In this document: positions 37,485 to 46,094 of the stretch, one piece after another
Layout of the letters: every line of letters begins with the position of its first letter
Position numbering within the stretch: position 1 is the stretch's first letter
Source of the DNA: Pseudomonas oryzae
GTDB taxonomy: Bacteria > Pseudomonadota > Gammaproteobacteria > Pseudomonadales > Pseudomonadaceae
Direction of reading: 5' to 3'
DNA length: 64,000 bases
Assembly: GCF_900104805.1 (NCBI RefSeq)
Contig: NZ_LT629751.1
Span: forward strand, 2,151,001 to 2,215,000
Position numbers and translations under genes: made by a program
The notes under the pieces: model-generated
What the model was told of the DNA's origin: nothing
What the model saw: the letters and a program-made list of their open reading frames with translations, nothing else
Databases searched by the model: none

Positions 37485-37967
37485 CTACAACCGAAGCCGA
37501 GAATAAACACCCTCAACCATACATTGATTTCCATCTATGTGCAGGGTTCCATAACCTCCTGCCATTATGGTGAGCACTGCTTCTGTTCCTAGCGCCAAAC
37601 TGATGCAAGTATTTGTTTTTACATAAAGGCCTTGGCCAAAAATTTCGTACCAGTCATCATCTTCACGACTGACGGTGACCACAAAGTTACCAGGCACTTG
37701 CTCTGATTTGCCATACACAGCCTTGACTTGGCATGTAGCGCCAGCCTCAGTGAATATTATTTCACCAACCATACCTTTCATTTTTAAAATAGACGATTCG
37801 CCATAAACATATTCGTAACAGTACTTAGTATGAATGAATATGTCCTTGATGTCTATTTTGTATAGATTGCTGCCTTTTCTTGTTACACTAATTTCATAGT
37901 TTTCCGCCGTGGCCGCAGATGAAAATGCTAGCAAAGCCATGATTAATCTGTACGAGATGTATTTCAC
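37485..37967 (-). CDS. Secreted protein of unknown function (cassette gene)
   Basis: The 160-aa protein has a signal peptide (KYISYRLIMALLAFSSAATA) and a beta-rich mature part with three Cys-containing stretches (YCYEYVYGES, ATCQVKAVYG, NQCMVEGVY). No family recognised. The GTG start at 37967 was chosen because AAGGAG stands 9 nt upstream and the signal peptide begins there; the frame upstream runs through an attC-like site. Base composition is AT-rich relative to the flanks. Preceded by the attC-like site at 37986-38079. Confidence 0.65.
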   Translation of the reverse strand: MKYISYRLIMALLAFSSAATAENYEISVTRKGSNLYKIDIKDIFIHTKYCYEYVYGESSILKMKGMVGEIIFTEAGATCQVKAVYGKSEQVPGNFVVTVSREDDDWYEIFGQGLYVKTNTCISLALGTEAVLTIMAGGYGTLHIDGNQCMVEGVYSRLRL

Positions 37968-37985
37968 TGCAGGCTGCTCCTTGAC

Positions 37986-38079
37986 ATATAGCGTAGAGGT
38001 TAGAGGCGACCAGCGCGCGAAGCGCGGAGGGAACCCAAAAGCGCAGCTCTTGGGCCGCCCTCTCAACCGCCTGTTAGGA
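37986..38079 (-). other. attC-like recombination site A
   Basis: Read on the minus strand, the site starts with TCCTAAC (R''-type) and AGGCGGTTGAGAGGG (L''-type), has a hairpin-rich middle, then CGCCTCTAACC (L'-type) and a poor R' (GCTATAT instead of GTTRRRY). Its length, 94 nt, equals that of site B. It lies between the stop of the gene at 38094 and the start of the gene at 37967, where an attC should be. The degraded R' means it may no longer recombine. Confidence 0.55.
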
Positions 38080-38093
38080 GTAACAGTCATTAT

Positions 38094-38321
38094 CTAGCTA
38101 AGCAACTTATCAATGCTGAGTTTGGCTTCGGCCAAGGCCGCAGCAATCGCCACCTCTCTCGTATCAAAAACACCGGGAAGCGTCCCTTGGGTTATAGCAC
38201 GGCACGAACTGTTGGGCTCGACTCTCCAAGCCGAAAAGGAAGCAACAAATGGTCCACTGATAACACCTGAAGCATGGCAAAATATGGTGTGTCCGCGGTG
38301 ATCGTTTACAAGATCATTCAT
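38094..38321 (-). CDS. Small protein of unknown function (cassette gene)
   Basis: The 75-aa frame reads MNDLVNDHRGHTIFCHASGV, then AWRVEPNSSCRAITQG and TREVAIAAALAEAKLSIDKL. The layout (short beta region, then a single C-terminal helix) recalls small proteins often found in cassettes, but no family is assigned. A longer version from TTG at 38357 would overlap the end of the upstream gene. The stop is 14 nt before attC-like site A. Confidence 0.5.
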   Translation of the reverse strand: MNDLVNDHRGHTIFCHASGVISGPFVASFSAWRVEPNSSCRAITQGTLPGVFDTREVAIAAALAEAKLSIDKLLS

Positions 38322-38343
38322 GGCTCGCTCAATTTGACGTGGT

Positions 38344-38673
38344 TTACTTGAAAACAAGATAAAGAACCATTAAACCAACGACCAGCCAAATCACTTTTTT
38401 CATTGATCCATCTTCCCGAGATCTTCCAAGCTGGAACGACAGCTCTTCATCGGTCGGCGGTGCCTTGCTCTTAAAGAAAGGTGTATTCGAGCCGTCAACG
38501 TATGCCTCATAGAAAACGTCCTTTGCAGTGCTTTCTGCTGCAAATGTCCTTTTGAACAATTCGTCAGGATCGAAGTCTCCGCAGTCATCAACGGTAGGAG
38601 AACCACACTCGTAGACGGTGATCTTTGTGCCAGAAATCTCGGGCATGCTGTAGAGAACTTTTACGGGCTCCAT
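38344..38673 (-). CDS. Tail-anchored small protein of unknown function (cassette gene)
   Basis: This 109-aa protein has an acidic soluble part (VYECGSPTVDDCGDFDPDELF) and one C-terminal membrane helix (VIWLVVGLMVLYLVF). No family recognised. ATG at 38673 lies 5 nt after AGGAG; this purine run is the end of the attC core GTTAGGAG of site B, so the recombination site itself supplies the ribosome site. Confidence 0.65.
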   Translation of the reverse strand: MEPVKVLYSMPEISGTKITVYECGSPTVDDCGDFDPDELFKRTFAAESTAKDVFYEAYVDGSNTPFFKSKAPPTDEELSFQLGRSREDGSMKKVIWLVVGLMVLYLVFK

Positions 38674-38679
38674 ACTAAC

Positions 38680-38773
38680 TCCTAACACTGGCGTTTGGCG
38701 GCGCCGAGTGAGCGAGGCGGACGAGGGAAGCCCGAGCGCAACGAGGACCATCCGCTGGAGCGCCTGGTAGGGC
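38680..38773 (-). other. attC-like recombination site B
   Basis: On the minus strand it begins GCCCTACCAGGCGCTCCAGCG (R''/L''), contains CGCCTCGCTCACTCGGCG and ends GCCAAACGCCAGTGTTAGGA, a classic L'-spacer-R' with GTTAGGA fitting GTTRRRY. Its two ends are imperfectly complementary. It shares the CCTCGCTCACT block with site C. It lies 2 nt after the stop of the gene at 38775 and directly before the next start. Confidence 0.8.
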
Positions 38774-38774
38774 T

Positions 38775-39179
38775 TCATTGTTTCAATCTGGTTGCTTTAC
38801 CCACGAAGGCGCCGACTAAGTCTGGAGCTCCGGGGATCAGACTGCTGGTTCCAATTCTGCTTTTGGTAAATAAGACTTTGCCGTTTACGCGGTCGATCTG
38901 GTAGACCTCAAAGAGCTCGATGTCCTTGTTTGCACCCCAACCCGCTAGAGTCGATTTCCCAAAGCGCGTCAGCTGCGTGTCATCACCAGAAACACTTCCT
39001 TTGTCTTCATCAAAGCAGAGCACCATCGGATTGGAGAACCCGTCGGATTGAAAGGCATACCCGTTAGTTGACGGCGCGATTTGACCTTTCAGATCTGTCA
39101 AGGCCCAGCACTCTTTTGCATAGATGGCTTGCGGCACAAGCACTCCGCACACGACCAAGGCTGCTATTCGGTAGACCAT
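38775..39179 (-). CDS. Secreted protein of unknown function (cassette gene)
   Basis: The 134-aa protein has a signal peptide (MVYRIAALVVCGVLVPQAIYA) and a mature domain starting KECWALTDLKGQIAPSTNGY with later GKSTLAGWGANKDIELFEVYQ. Proteins opening with the same KECW-V/A-DLKG pattern are a recurrent hypothetical family in gammaproteobacteria. The ATG at 39179 has GGGAG 9 nt upstream; starts before it lie within attC-like site C. Confidence 0.65.
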   Translation of the reverse strand: MVYRIAALVVCGVLVPQAIYAKECWALTDLKGQIAPSTNGYAFQSDGFSNPMVLCFDEDKGSVSGDDTQLTRFGKSTLAGWGANKDIELFEVYQIDRVNGKVLFTKSRIGTSSLIPGAPDLVGAFVGKATRLKQ

Positions 39180-39197
39180 TGAATTTCTCCCTATGAA

Positions 39198-39272
39198 GCC
39201 CAACGCTTGGCTAAGTGGGGGCTTTAGCCCGTCCCAGTGAGCGAGGCGAACGATTTGAACCGTTTGTCAGGA
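39198..39272 (-). other. attC-like recombination site C
   Basis: On the minus strand it starts TCCTGAC (R''), then GGTTCAAATCGTTCGCCTCG (L''), a central CTCACTGGGACGGGCTAAAG, and ends TTAGCCAAGCGTTGGGC, where GTTGGGC is a perfect GTTRRRY core. This is the most convincing attC in the window. R'' overlaps the stop codon of the gene before it. Confidence 0.85.
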
Positions 39273-39788
39273 CTTTTTGATTGATGTGCGACATGGGGAT
39301 TTTTCCTCACCACCGTCAGTCGAGAAGCCACATTCATATTCGAGATATTCGACATCTGTATCAACTTCCCGACCACTAATGTAACCATATATCGTATGAG
39401 TGCCGCGCGACACCAAGGGAGCCTTACATTTTGGGCAGACTAGTTCACTATCCTCAATAAGCTCATTCAGCACAGTGAGTTGTTTTTGTAGCCGATGAAG
39501 CTGATTTTCTTTTTCACGAACCTCAACCTGGTGACTATCTCAATCCTCTTTGAGTCGCAACATCTCTGCCTTGGCTATTTCAACTCTGGCAGAAAGCGCG
39601 GTTATTAATACATCTGGCGACTGGGACTCTGCGTCCTTTAGTTTGCGATTAAGGGGCTCAATCTCTTGCTTGAGAAGATCGACTAAAGAATCTTTCTGAG
39701 CAACGAGGACTTTATAAGGAACAAAGAGAGCGATGATGAACGCGATTGCTGAGCCAATTTGCGTATAGAAGATAATGTCGATGCTCAT
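39267..39788 (-). pseudogene. Membrane-anchored coiled-coil/zinc-ribbon protein interrupted by an in-frame TGA
   Basis: One reading frame gives a membrane anchor (IIFYTQIGSAIAFIIALFVPYK), a coiled coil (LVDLLKQEIEPLNRKLKDAE), and AKAEMLRLKED, then a TGA at 39540-39542. After it the same frame continues the coiled coil (DSHQVEVREKENQLHRLQKQ) and ends in a zinc-ribbon (CPKCKAPLVSRG with CGF later). The join is what an intact protein of about 173 aa would look like. Either the gene is broken by one base change, or the halves are made separately (GTG at 39473 could restart). The start MSIDIIFYT follows the attC-type core at 39802-39809. Confidence 0.7.
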
Positions 39789-39801
39789 CGTATTTTCCAT
39801 A

Positions 39802-39942
39802 GCCCTAACTATTATTAGGCACCAGACGGTGTATAATACCCCAAACCGAGATTGGCGGATAAAACTCCAGGACATCCGCAAAAAAACCGCTTTGCAATGC
39901 AGATTTCGCGCAAGCGGCAGAGGTAAAAAGCTGTTATACACC
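39802..39942 (-). other. Possible attC/attI-type boundary at the right edge of the island
   Basis: A GTTAGGGC core on the minus strand (39802-39809) lies just before the first island gene, preceded by TGGTGCCTAATAATA. Upstream, GGTGTATAA (39828-39836) and TTATACACC (39934-39942) form an inverted repeat about 100 nt apart. No matching R'' was found, so the site could be a decayed attC or the attI-like end of the array. From here to 40162 no gene is seen. Confidence 0.4.
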
Positions 39943-40162
39943 ATGACGGAAAGTCCTTTTTTCCAGTATTCGCCATGTTTTGAGGGTAGTCCGGGGTACG
40001 AGCAAAGACAAACCAGACAGCAACCATGATCTCGGGGCTTGAAGTGCAAAGGCGAGCTGCTGCTTTCTGGCCGGGCTCCAGCCAATAGCGCGTCAGCCAC
40101 ACTACCACTCCACAACCGGCCAGCCCCCTCGCCGCTCCCTGGCAAGGACAAGGACCGGCCTT

Positions 40163-41839
40163 TTAGCCCTCCTGCGGATACCACCTCGGCGTATACACCC
40201 ACTCCCCGTCCCCGGCGCGGGGGAAGCGGCGGGTCTGGCTGGAGCCGATGATCACCAGGGTGCGCATGTCCACTTGCTCCGGTGTGAGTTCGCCCAGGGT
40301 CAGCACGCGCAGGCTTTCGGCCGGGCGGCCGATGTCGCGGCCGAGTACCACCAGGGTGTGCGGTGTGCGGTGCTGGCGGACGATGTCCAGGGCGCGGCCA
40401 AGTTGCCAGGGGCGCGACTTGGAGATCGGGTTGTAGAAGGCCATGGCGAGGTCGGCGGCGGCGGCGTGGTCGAGGCGTTTTTCGATCACCGTCCAGGGCT
40501 TGAGGTTGTCCGACAGCGACAGCAGGCAGAAGTCGTGGCCCAGCGGCGCGCCGGCTTTGGCGGCGGTGGCCAGGGCGGCGGAGATGCCGGGCAGCACTTC
40601 CAGCTCCACGCCGTGCCAGCGCGGGTCGCTCGAGGCTTCCAGCGCCTCCAGCACCGCGGCGGCCATGGCGAACACGCCGGGGTCGCCGGAGGAAACCATG
40701 ACCACCCGCCGTCCCTGCGCGGCCAGTTCGAAGGCATGGGCGGCGCGCTGCAGTTCCTCGCGGTTGTCGCTGCCGTGCAGCACCTGTCCGGCGCGGAAGG
40801 GGCCGGCCATGTTGACGTAGGTGTCGTAGCCGAGCACGTCCTCGGCCGTATCCAGCGCGTGGCGCACGGCCGGGGCCATCAGCTCGGCCGCGCCGGGGCC
40901 GAGGCCGGCCACGCTGAGCCGGCCGCGCGGCTGGCCGAGGCTCGCCGCCGCCTGCGGGCTGGCCGCCAGGTGCAGGCTGAGGCCGGGCTCTTCGTGCACG
41001 GCGACGGGCAGCGCGGCGTCGGCAGCAACGAAGCGCAGCGGCACGCCCAGTTCGGCCGCCGCGGCGGCCAGCTGCGGACTGGCGATGTCGGCCGGGTCGG
41101 CCAGTACGGCGGCGAGCGCCGCCTCGGCCAAGTCCGCGTGCTGCAACGCAGCGCGCACGGCTGCAGGCAGGTCGTCTTGCTCTGCGCTACAGCGGGCCAG
41201 CACCAGGCGCGGGTGGATCAGCAGCTCGTCGGCGCAGCCCTGACGCTGCGGGCTGACGCGGATGCACCGCTCGGCCTGCTCGTCCAGCGGCAGGCGCGCC
41301 GCGTCCAGCCAGGGCGCCTCGCCGTCGACGCGCACCGGCTGGCCGCCGAGCAGGTCGCTGACCAGCCGCTTGCCCTGCTCCAGGTCGGCCAGCACGTAGC
41401 CGGGCGGCGGGTTGAGCACGCAGGTGCCGAAGCGCAGTTCGCCGCTGGTGGTGATCGCCGGCGCCACCGCGAGGAGCGCGGCGATCTCGCGGGCCAGCAG
41501 GTTCACCCCGGCCAGGCCACCGAGCAGCGGCACCACGGCGCTGCCGTCCTCGGCCACTGCCAGCACCGGCGGTTCGGCGCCCTTCTCGGCCAGCAGCGGC
41601 GCCAGGCTGCGGATGACGATGCCGGCGGCGCACAGGGCGATGATCGGCCGGCCGGCCTGGTACAGCGCACGCAGGGTCTCACCGAAGTCGTCATAGGGCT
41701 GCTCGACGTCGTCGACCCGCGCGCGCAGGCCGTGGATCGCGGCCTGCGGATAGAGGCCCTGCAAGCGCCGCGCGGTGGCCAGGGCGGAGGGGCCGAGGAT
41801 GACGATGGCCGGCGGCCGTTGACGGTCGAGTTCAGCCAC
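40163..41839 (-). CDS. cobJ: CbiG-like / precorrin-3B C17-methyltransferase fusion (CobJ)
   Basis: The 558-aa protein joins an N-terminal CbiG-type domain (about residues 1-290; [42 protein letters not shown]) to a C-terminal CobJ methyltransferase (about 305-558; [54 protein letters not shown]). It carries out ring contraction and C-17 methylation in the aerobic route. Such fusions are usual in pseudomonads. It overlaps cobI by 8 nt and is the last gene of cobG-H-I-J. The cassette-like island starts about 350 nt downstream. Confidence 0.93.
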   Translation of the reverse strand: MAELDRQRPPAIVILGPSALATARRLQGLYPQAAIHGLRARVDDVEQPYDDFGETLRALYQAGRPIIALCAAGIVIRSLAPLLAEKGAEPPVLAVAEDGSAVVPLLGGLAGVNLLAREIAALLAVAPAITTSGELRFGTCVLNPPPGYVLADLEQGKRLVSDLLGGQPVRVDGEAPWLDAARLPLDEQAERCIRVSPQRQGCADELLIHPRLVLARCSAEQDDLPAAVRAALQHADLAEAALAAVLADPADIASPQLAAAAAELGVPLRFVAADAALPVAVHEEPGLSLHLAASPQAAASLGQPRGRLSVAGLGPGAAELMAPAVRHALDTAEDVLGYDTYVNMAGPFRAGQVLHGSDNREELQRAAHAFELAAQGRRVVMVSSGDPGVFAMAAAVLEALEASSDPRWHGVELEVLPGISAALATAAKAGAPLGHDFCLLSLSDNLKPWTVIEKRLDHAAAADLAMAFYNPISKSRPWQLGRALDIVRQHRTPHTLVVLGRDIGRPAESLRVLTLGELTPEQVDMRTLVIIGSSQTRRFPRAGDGEWVYTPRWYPQEG

Positions 41840-42575
41840 GCCACTTCTCCCCGGGCACCAGGATCATCGAGAAGTACGGCGAGGACATCGGCTCCACCTC
41901 GTCCAGCGGCACGATGCGCTGGTTGTCCATGGTCGCCCGCTCGACGTAGTGGGCACGCTGGTCGAGGCCGAGCTGCTGCAGCACCCGGCGCACCTTGTCG
42001 AAGTTGCGGCCGAGCTTCATCACCACGGCGGCCTCGGCGCCCTGCAGGCGGCGCTTCAATTCCTCCTCGGGCAGCACGCCGGAGAGCACCGAGAGGCTCT
42101 GGTTGCGGTACACCAGCGGGGTGCCGAGCACCGAGGCGCAGCCGAGCATGGAGCACACGCCGGGGACCACCTCGACCTCGTAGTGCGCGGCCAGGCGGTC
42201 GTGCAGGTACATGTAGGAGCCGTAGAAGAACGGGTCGCCCTCGCAGATCACCGCCACGTCGCGGCCGGCGTCCAGGTGCGCGGCGATCTGCACCGCGCAG
42301 GTGTCATAGAAGTCGGCGATCACATCCTCGTAGGACAGCGGCGGCGCCAGCTTCTCGGTGGTCACCGGGTAGACCAGCGGCAGGCGCTGCTGGGCGTCGG
42401 TGAGGTGCTCCTCGATGATGCCGAAGGCGTTGCCGCCCTGGCCCTTGCTGGCCTTGGCCTTGGCCACGAAGTAGCCGACCACCGGCGCCGACTGCAGCAA
42501 GCGCAGGGCCTTGAGGGTGATCAGTTCGGGGTCGCCGGGGCCGACGCCGAGGCCGAGCAAACGTCCCTTGCGCAT
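41832..42575 (-). CDS. cobI: Precorrin-2 C20-methyltransferase (CobI)
   Basis: The 247-aa SAM-dependent methyltransferase has [44 protein letters not shown] and [21 protein letters not shown]. It methylates C-20 of precorrin-2. The ATG shares one base with the cobH stop (TAATG). Length and motifs are normal. Confidence 0.95.
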   Translation of the reverse strand: MRKGRLLGLGVGPGDPELITLKALRLLQSAPVVGYFVAKAKASKGQGGNAFGIIEEHLTDAQQRLPLVYPVTTEKLAPPLSYEDVIADFYDTCAVQIAAHLDAGRDVAVICEGDPFFYGSYMYLHDRLAAHYEVEVVPGVCSMLGCASVLGTPLVYRNQSLSVLSGVLPEEELKRRLQGAEAAVVMKLGRNFDKVRRVLQQLGLDQRAHYVERATMDNQRIVPLDEVEPMSSPYFSMILVPGEKWRG

Positions 42576-43201
42576 TATTCCACCTCCGTGGCCAGAGCGT
42601 TGACCGCCGCGGCGGCCATGGCGCTGCCGCCACGGCGGCCGCGCACGATGACGTAGGGCACGCCGCGGCTGTCGGCGGCGAGCATCTCCTTCGACTCGGC
42701 GGCGCCGATGAAGCCCACCGGCATGCCGAGGATCAGCGCCGGCTTCGGCGCGCCGGCGTCGAGCATTTCCAGCAGGTAGAACAGCGCGGTCGGCGCGTTG
42801 CCGATTACCACCACGCTACCCGCCAGCCGCTCGCGCCAGCGCTCCAGCGCCACCGCCGAGCGGGTGTTGCCCAGTTCGCGGGCCAGTTCCGCCACGCCGG
42901 CGTCGTGCAGGGTGCAGATCACCTCGTTGCCCGCCGGCAGGCGCGCGCGGGTGATGCCCTCGGCGACCATCCGCGCATCGCAGAGGATCGGCGCACCGGC
43001 GGCCAGCGCGGCGCGGCCGGCGGCGCCGGCGCCCGTTGAGAAGCGCAGATCCTGCACCACGTCGACCATGCCGCAGGCGTGGATCAGGCGGACGGCGAGC
43101 TTTTCCAGGTCGGCCGGGATGGCCGACAGGTCCGCCTCGGCGCGAATGGTGGCGAACGACTGGCGGTAGATTTCCTGCCCGTCGCGGATGTAGTCGATCA
43201 T
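42575..43201 (-). CDS. cobH: Precorrin-8X methylmutase (CobH)
   Basis: This 208-aa enzyme moves the C-11 methyl to C-12 to make hydrogenobyrinate. It shows [20 protein letters not shown] (with the catalytic His), [30 protein letters not shown] and [16 protein letters not shown]. Start overlaps the cobG stop by 4 nt. Confidence 0.95.
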   Translation of the reverse strand: MIDYIRDGQEIYRQSFATIRAEADLSAIPADLEKLAVRLIHACGMVDVVQDLRFSTGAGAAGRAALAAGAPILCDARMVAEGITRARLPAGNEVICTLHDAGVAELARELGNTRSAVALERWRERLAGSVVVIGNAPTALFYLLEMLDAGAPKPALILGMPVGFIGAAESKEMLAADSRGVPYVIVRGRRGGSAMAAAAVNALATEVE

Positions 43202-44544
43202 GCGGAGATTCCTGATGCGGACGGCGCGGCGAGCCAGGCGCCGGCCTCGTCGATGCTGAGGGACGGCGCCAGCAGGCGGCCGAAACCGCGCTGGCCGGCG
43301 ACGCGCCGGTAAAGCTGATACTCCCCGCCGGGCTGGGCCAGCAGGGTGAAGGGGGCGACATGAGCGGCGGCGCAGGAGCGCGGACAGCCGCTGAGGTGCA
43401 CCTGCGGGCGCACGCCGGCGCTGCGCAGCCGCTCGGCCAGGCGCCGGGCATCGGCCTTGGTGTCGGCCAGGCCCCGGGCGCAGGCCGCGGCGCCGGTGCA
43501 GGCCACCAGCTGGCCGAGCGGCTCGGCCGCATCGGTCAGCAGGCCCAGCGCCGCCAGCTCGTGCCGCACGCTGGCGGCGTATTGCGCCGGGATGTCCGGC
43601 AGCAGTACGCCCTGCCAGGGGGTCAGGCGCAGGCCGGCGGCGCCGTACCGATCGGCCAGCGCGGCCAGCCCGGCCAGCTGCGCGGCGTCGAGGCGCCCGA
43701 GCGGGGCGGCGGCGACGATCATCTGCCGGCCGGCCTGGCGCTGGGCATGGACGCCGAGCGGTACGCCTGCGGCCACAGCGGGACGCCGCCAGCCCAGCAC
43801 GACCTCGTCGCGGCGCAGGGGGAACGGCAGGCGCGCCTGCAGACGTTGCAGAAACTCGCTGACCGGCAGTGCGGCCAGCAGCTGGCGCATGCGGCTGTGT
43901 TCGCCACCGGCCAGGTCGAGGAAGAGGCGCAGCACGGTACTCACCAAGGCTACGGCCTGCGCCGGTTCGACGGCGGCTAGCGGCGCGTCGCCCGGGCAGC
44001 CGGCCAGACCGAAGGTCAGCAGCGGCGCGTCGCCGGGCATGGCGCTCAGCCAGAGGTCGTGGGGGTGTTCGAGCATGGCCAGGGCTTCGCCGCCATCGAG
44101 TTGCAGGGCGAACTTGGCCGACAGGGCGTGGAATGCGGGAGTGTCCTGCAGCAGGTCGAGCAGTTGCCCGGCCAGCGGCCGCACGTCGAGCAGCGCGGCG
44201 GGATCGAGACCGGCGGCGGGGCTGAGCAGCAGGTTGCGCACGTCGTCGGCGGCGGGCGTGCGCGGACCGAGGCCGGCGGCCAGCAGCGCGGCGATCAGCT
44301 CGTCCTGGCGCTCGGCACGCACGCCTCGGATCTGCAGGTTGCTACGGTTGGTCAGCTCCAGCACGCCGCTGGCGCAGGCCGCAGCGGCGGCGGCGATGGC
44401 GCGCGCCTGGGCGCTGGACAGCTGGCCGCCGGCCAGCTTGACCCGGCAGATGCCGCCGTCCAGCGCGGCGACGATGCGCAGCAGGCCGGGGCACGCGGAA
44501 GGGCGTGGCCCGGATGGATCCGGGAAGGGGGAAGGGTCGCGCAC
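43198..44544 (-). CDS. cobG: Precorrin-3B synthase (CobG)
   Basis: This protein of about 448 aa belongs to the sulfite/nitrite reductase-like group; it uses an Fe-S cluster and O2 to hydroxylate precorrin-3A, and marks the aerobic pathway. Visible: ELTNRSNLQIRGV, CTGAAACARGLADTKADARRLA and VHLSGCPRSCAAAHVAPFTL, which hold the cluster cysteines. The start is uncertain: GTG at 44544 has AGGTG 6 nt upstream, and GTG at 44553 is possible; a longer frame runs through the riboswitch and is not coding. First gene of cobG-H-I-J. Confidence 0.92.
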   Translation of the reverse strand: MRDPSPFPDPSGPRPSACPGLLRIVAALDGGICRVKLAGGQLSSAQARAIAAAAAACASGVLELTNRSNLQIRGVRAERQDELIAALLAAGLGPRTPAADDVRNLLLSPAAGLDPAALLDVRPLAGQLLDLLQDTPAFHALSAKFALQLDGGEALAMLEHPHDLWLSAMPGDAPLLTFGLAGCPGDAPLAAVEPAQAVALVSTVLRLFLDLAGGEHSRMRQLLAALPVSEFLQRLQARLPFPLRRDEVVLGWRRPAVAAGVPLGVHAQRQAGRQMIVAAAPLGRLDAAQLAGLAALADRYGAAGLRLTPWQGVLLPDIPAQYAASVRHELAALGLLTDAAEPLGQLVACTGAAACARGLADTKADARRLAERLRSAGVRPQVHLSGCPRSCAAAHVAPFTLLAQPGGEYQLYRRVAGQRGFGRLLAPSLSIDEAGAWLAAPSASGISA

Positions 44545-44652
44545 GAGGGTCACCTGAAACGAAGACGCGGCGACCGGACCAGACGAATCCCGCCCACGGC
44601 AGGACTCTACGGCATCGGTACACCCCGCCCGATGTTGGCACTCGCGACCAGC

Positions 44653-44815
44653 GTCGTCGGCAGGTCTCCTGGCTGGCAGGTCGGCATCGGTCGCGGCCTT
44701 CCCGGTTTCCCAGTGGCATTCGGGCGACAGACTCGCTGCGTACAGTTGCGGGGGCAGCCACGGTGGTCCGTGTTCCCTCTTAGGCCGATGGGCAAGCCCA
44801 TCAGGCACCGACGAA
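44653..44815 (-). ncRNA. Cobalamin riboswitch 3 (controls cobG-H-I-J)
   Basis: On the minus strand: GTCGG and CCGAC close the element. AGAGGGAACACGG, GTGGCTGCCCCCGCAACTGT (B12 box), AATGCCACTGGGAAACCGGG and the 3' GCCAGGAGACCTGCCGAC are canonical. It lies about 110 nt before cobG. The plus-strand cobL start is only 77 nt from its 5' end, so the promoters of the two units are back to back. Confidence 0.95.
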
Positions 44816-44891
44816 GGCGCTATTATGCCCGCTTTGCGCGGCGCCGCGACATGCCCCCGTCGGGCCGCATGACAACAGGCAGGACGGATTC

Positions 44892-46094
44892 ATGACGCAG
44901 TGGCTGACGGTGGTGGGAATCGGTGAGGACGGCTATGCCGGGCTGGGCGAGGCGGCGCGTCGGGCGCTGCTGGCGGCCGAGCGGATCGTCGGCGCGCGGC
45001 GCCAGCTCGAACTGCTGCCGGCGGAGATCCGCGCCACGCGGCACAGCTGGCCGAGCCCGTTCAGCCTGGCGCCGGTGCTGGAGCGGCGCGGCACGCCACT
45101 GTGCGTGCTGGCCAGCGGCGATCCCATGCTGTTCGGCGTCGGCGCCAGCCTGGCGCGCCAGGTGGCGGCGGACGAGCTGCGGGTGCTGCCGGCGCCCTCC
45201 TCCTGCTCGCTGGCCGCCGCGCGCCTCGGCTGGCCGCTGCAGGAGACCACCGTGCTGTCGGTGGTGGCGCGGCCGCTGGCGGCGCTCAACCTGCACATCC
45301 ATGCCGGCCAGCGCCTGCTGATCCTGTGCAACGACGGACGCAGCCCGGCGGCCATCGCCGCCCTGCTGCGCGAGCGCGGCTTCGGCCCCAGCCGGCTGAG
45401 CGTGCTGGAGCACCTGGGCGGCGCGCAGGAGCGACGCCTCGACGGCCTGGCGGAAAGCTGGGCGGTGGACGAGGTCGCCGACCTCAACCTGCTGGCGGTG
45501 GAATGCGTCGCCGGCGTGGACGCCCGGCGCCTGCCGCTGACCTGCGGCCTGCCGGACGACGCCTACCGCCACGACGGCCAACTGACCAAGCGCGACGTGC
45601 GCGCCATCACCCTCGCCCGCCTGGCACCGATGCCGGGCGAACTGCTGTGGGACGTCGGCGCCGGTTGCGGCTCGATCGGCATCGAGTGGCTGCGCGCCCA
45701 CCCCAGCTGTCGGGCCATCGCCATCGAGGCGGACGCCGGACGCCAGCTGCTGATCGCCCACAACCGCGACGCCCTCGGCGTGCCCGGCCTGCAGCTGGTG
45801 GCCGGCGCCGCGCCCGAGGCGCTGGACGGACTGGAGGCGCCAGATGCGATCTTCATCGGCGGCGGGGTTACCGTCCCCGGCGTGCTGGAACAGTGCTGGC
45901 AGGCGCTCAAGCCCGGCGGCCGGCTGATCGCCAATGCGGTGACCCTGCAGAGCGAGGCGACCCTGGTGGCCTGGCGCGAACGACACGGCGGCGAGCTGAC
46001 CCGCATCGCCGTGGCCCAAGCGCAGCCGCTCGGCGGCTTCGACACCTGGCGCAGCGCCCTGCCGATCACCCTGCTGCAGGTGCGCAAGCCGTGA
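44892..46094 (+). CDS. cobL: Precorrin-6Y C5,15-methyltransferase (decarboxylating), CobL
   Basis: The 400-aa bifunctional enzyme has an N-terminal CbiE-type domain ([40 protein letters not shown]) and a C-terminal CbiT-type domain ([40 protein letters not shown]). It methylates C-5 and C-15 and removes the acetate carboxyl. It overlaps cobK by 4 nt (GTGA). Confidence 0.95.
   Translation: MTQWLTVVGIGEDGYAGLGEAARRALLAAERIVGARRQLELLPAEIRATRHSWPSPFSLAPVLERRGTPLCVLASGDPMLFGVGASLARQVAADELRVLPAPSSCSLAAARLGWPLQETTVLSVVARPLAALNLHIHAGQRLLILCNDGRSPAAIAALLRERGFGPSRLSVLEHLGGAQERRLDGLAESWAVDEVADLNLLAVECVAGVDARRLPLTCGLPDDAYRHDGQLTKRDVRAITLARLAPMPGELLWDVGAGCGSIGIEWLRAHPSCRAIAIEADAGRQLLIAHNRDALGVPGLQLVAGAAPEALDGLEAPDAIFIGGGVTVPGVLEQCWQALKPGGRLIANAVTLQSEATLVAWRERHGGELTRIAVAQAQPLGGFDTWRSALPITLLQVRKP

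Noticed and set aside
39540-39542. TGA as a selenocysteine codon
   Set aside because: No selenocysteine-type partner residues or SECIS-like hairpin were seen directly after it, and the surrounding sequence is a coiled coil; a nonsense change is simpler.
36976-39950. Prophage or conjugative element
   Set aside because: No integrase, phage structural, relaxase or transposase gene is present; sites and gene sizes fit cassettes better.
44545-44808. An upstream extension of cobG
   Set aside because: The sequence is the cobalamin riboswitch and its downstream leader, so it is not coding.
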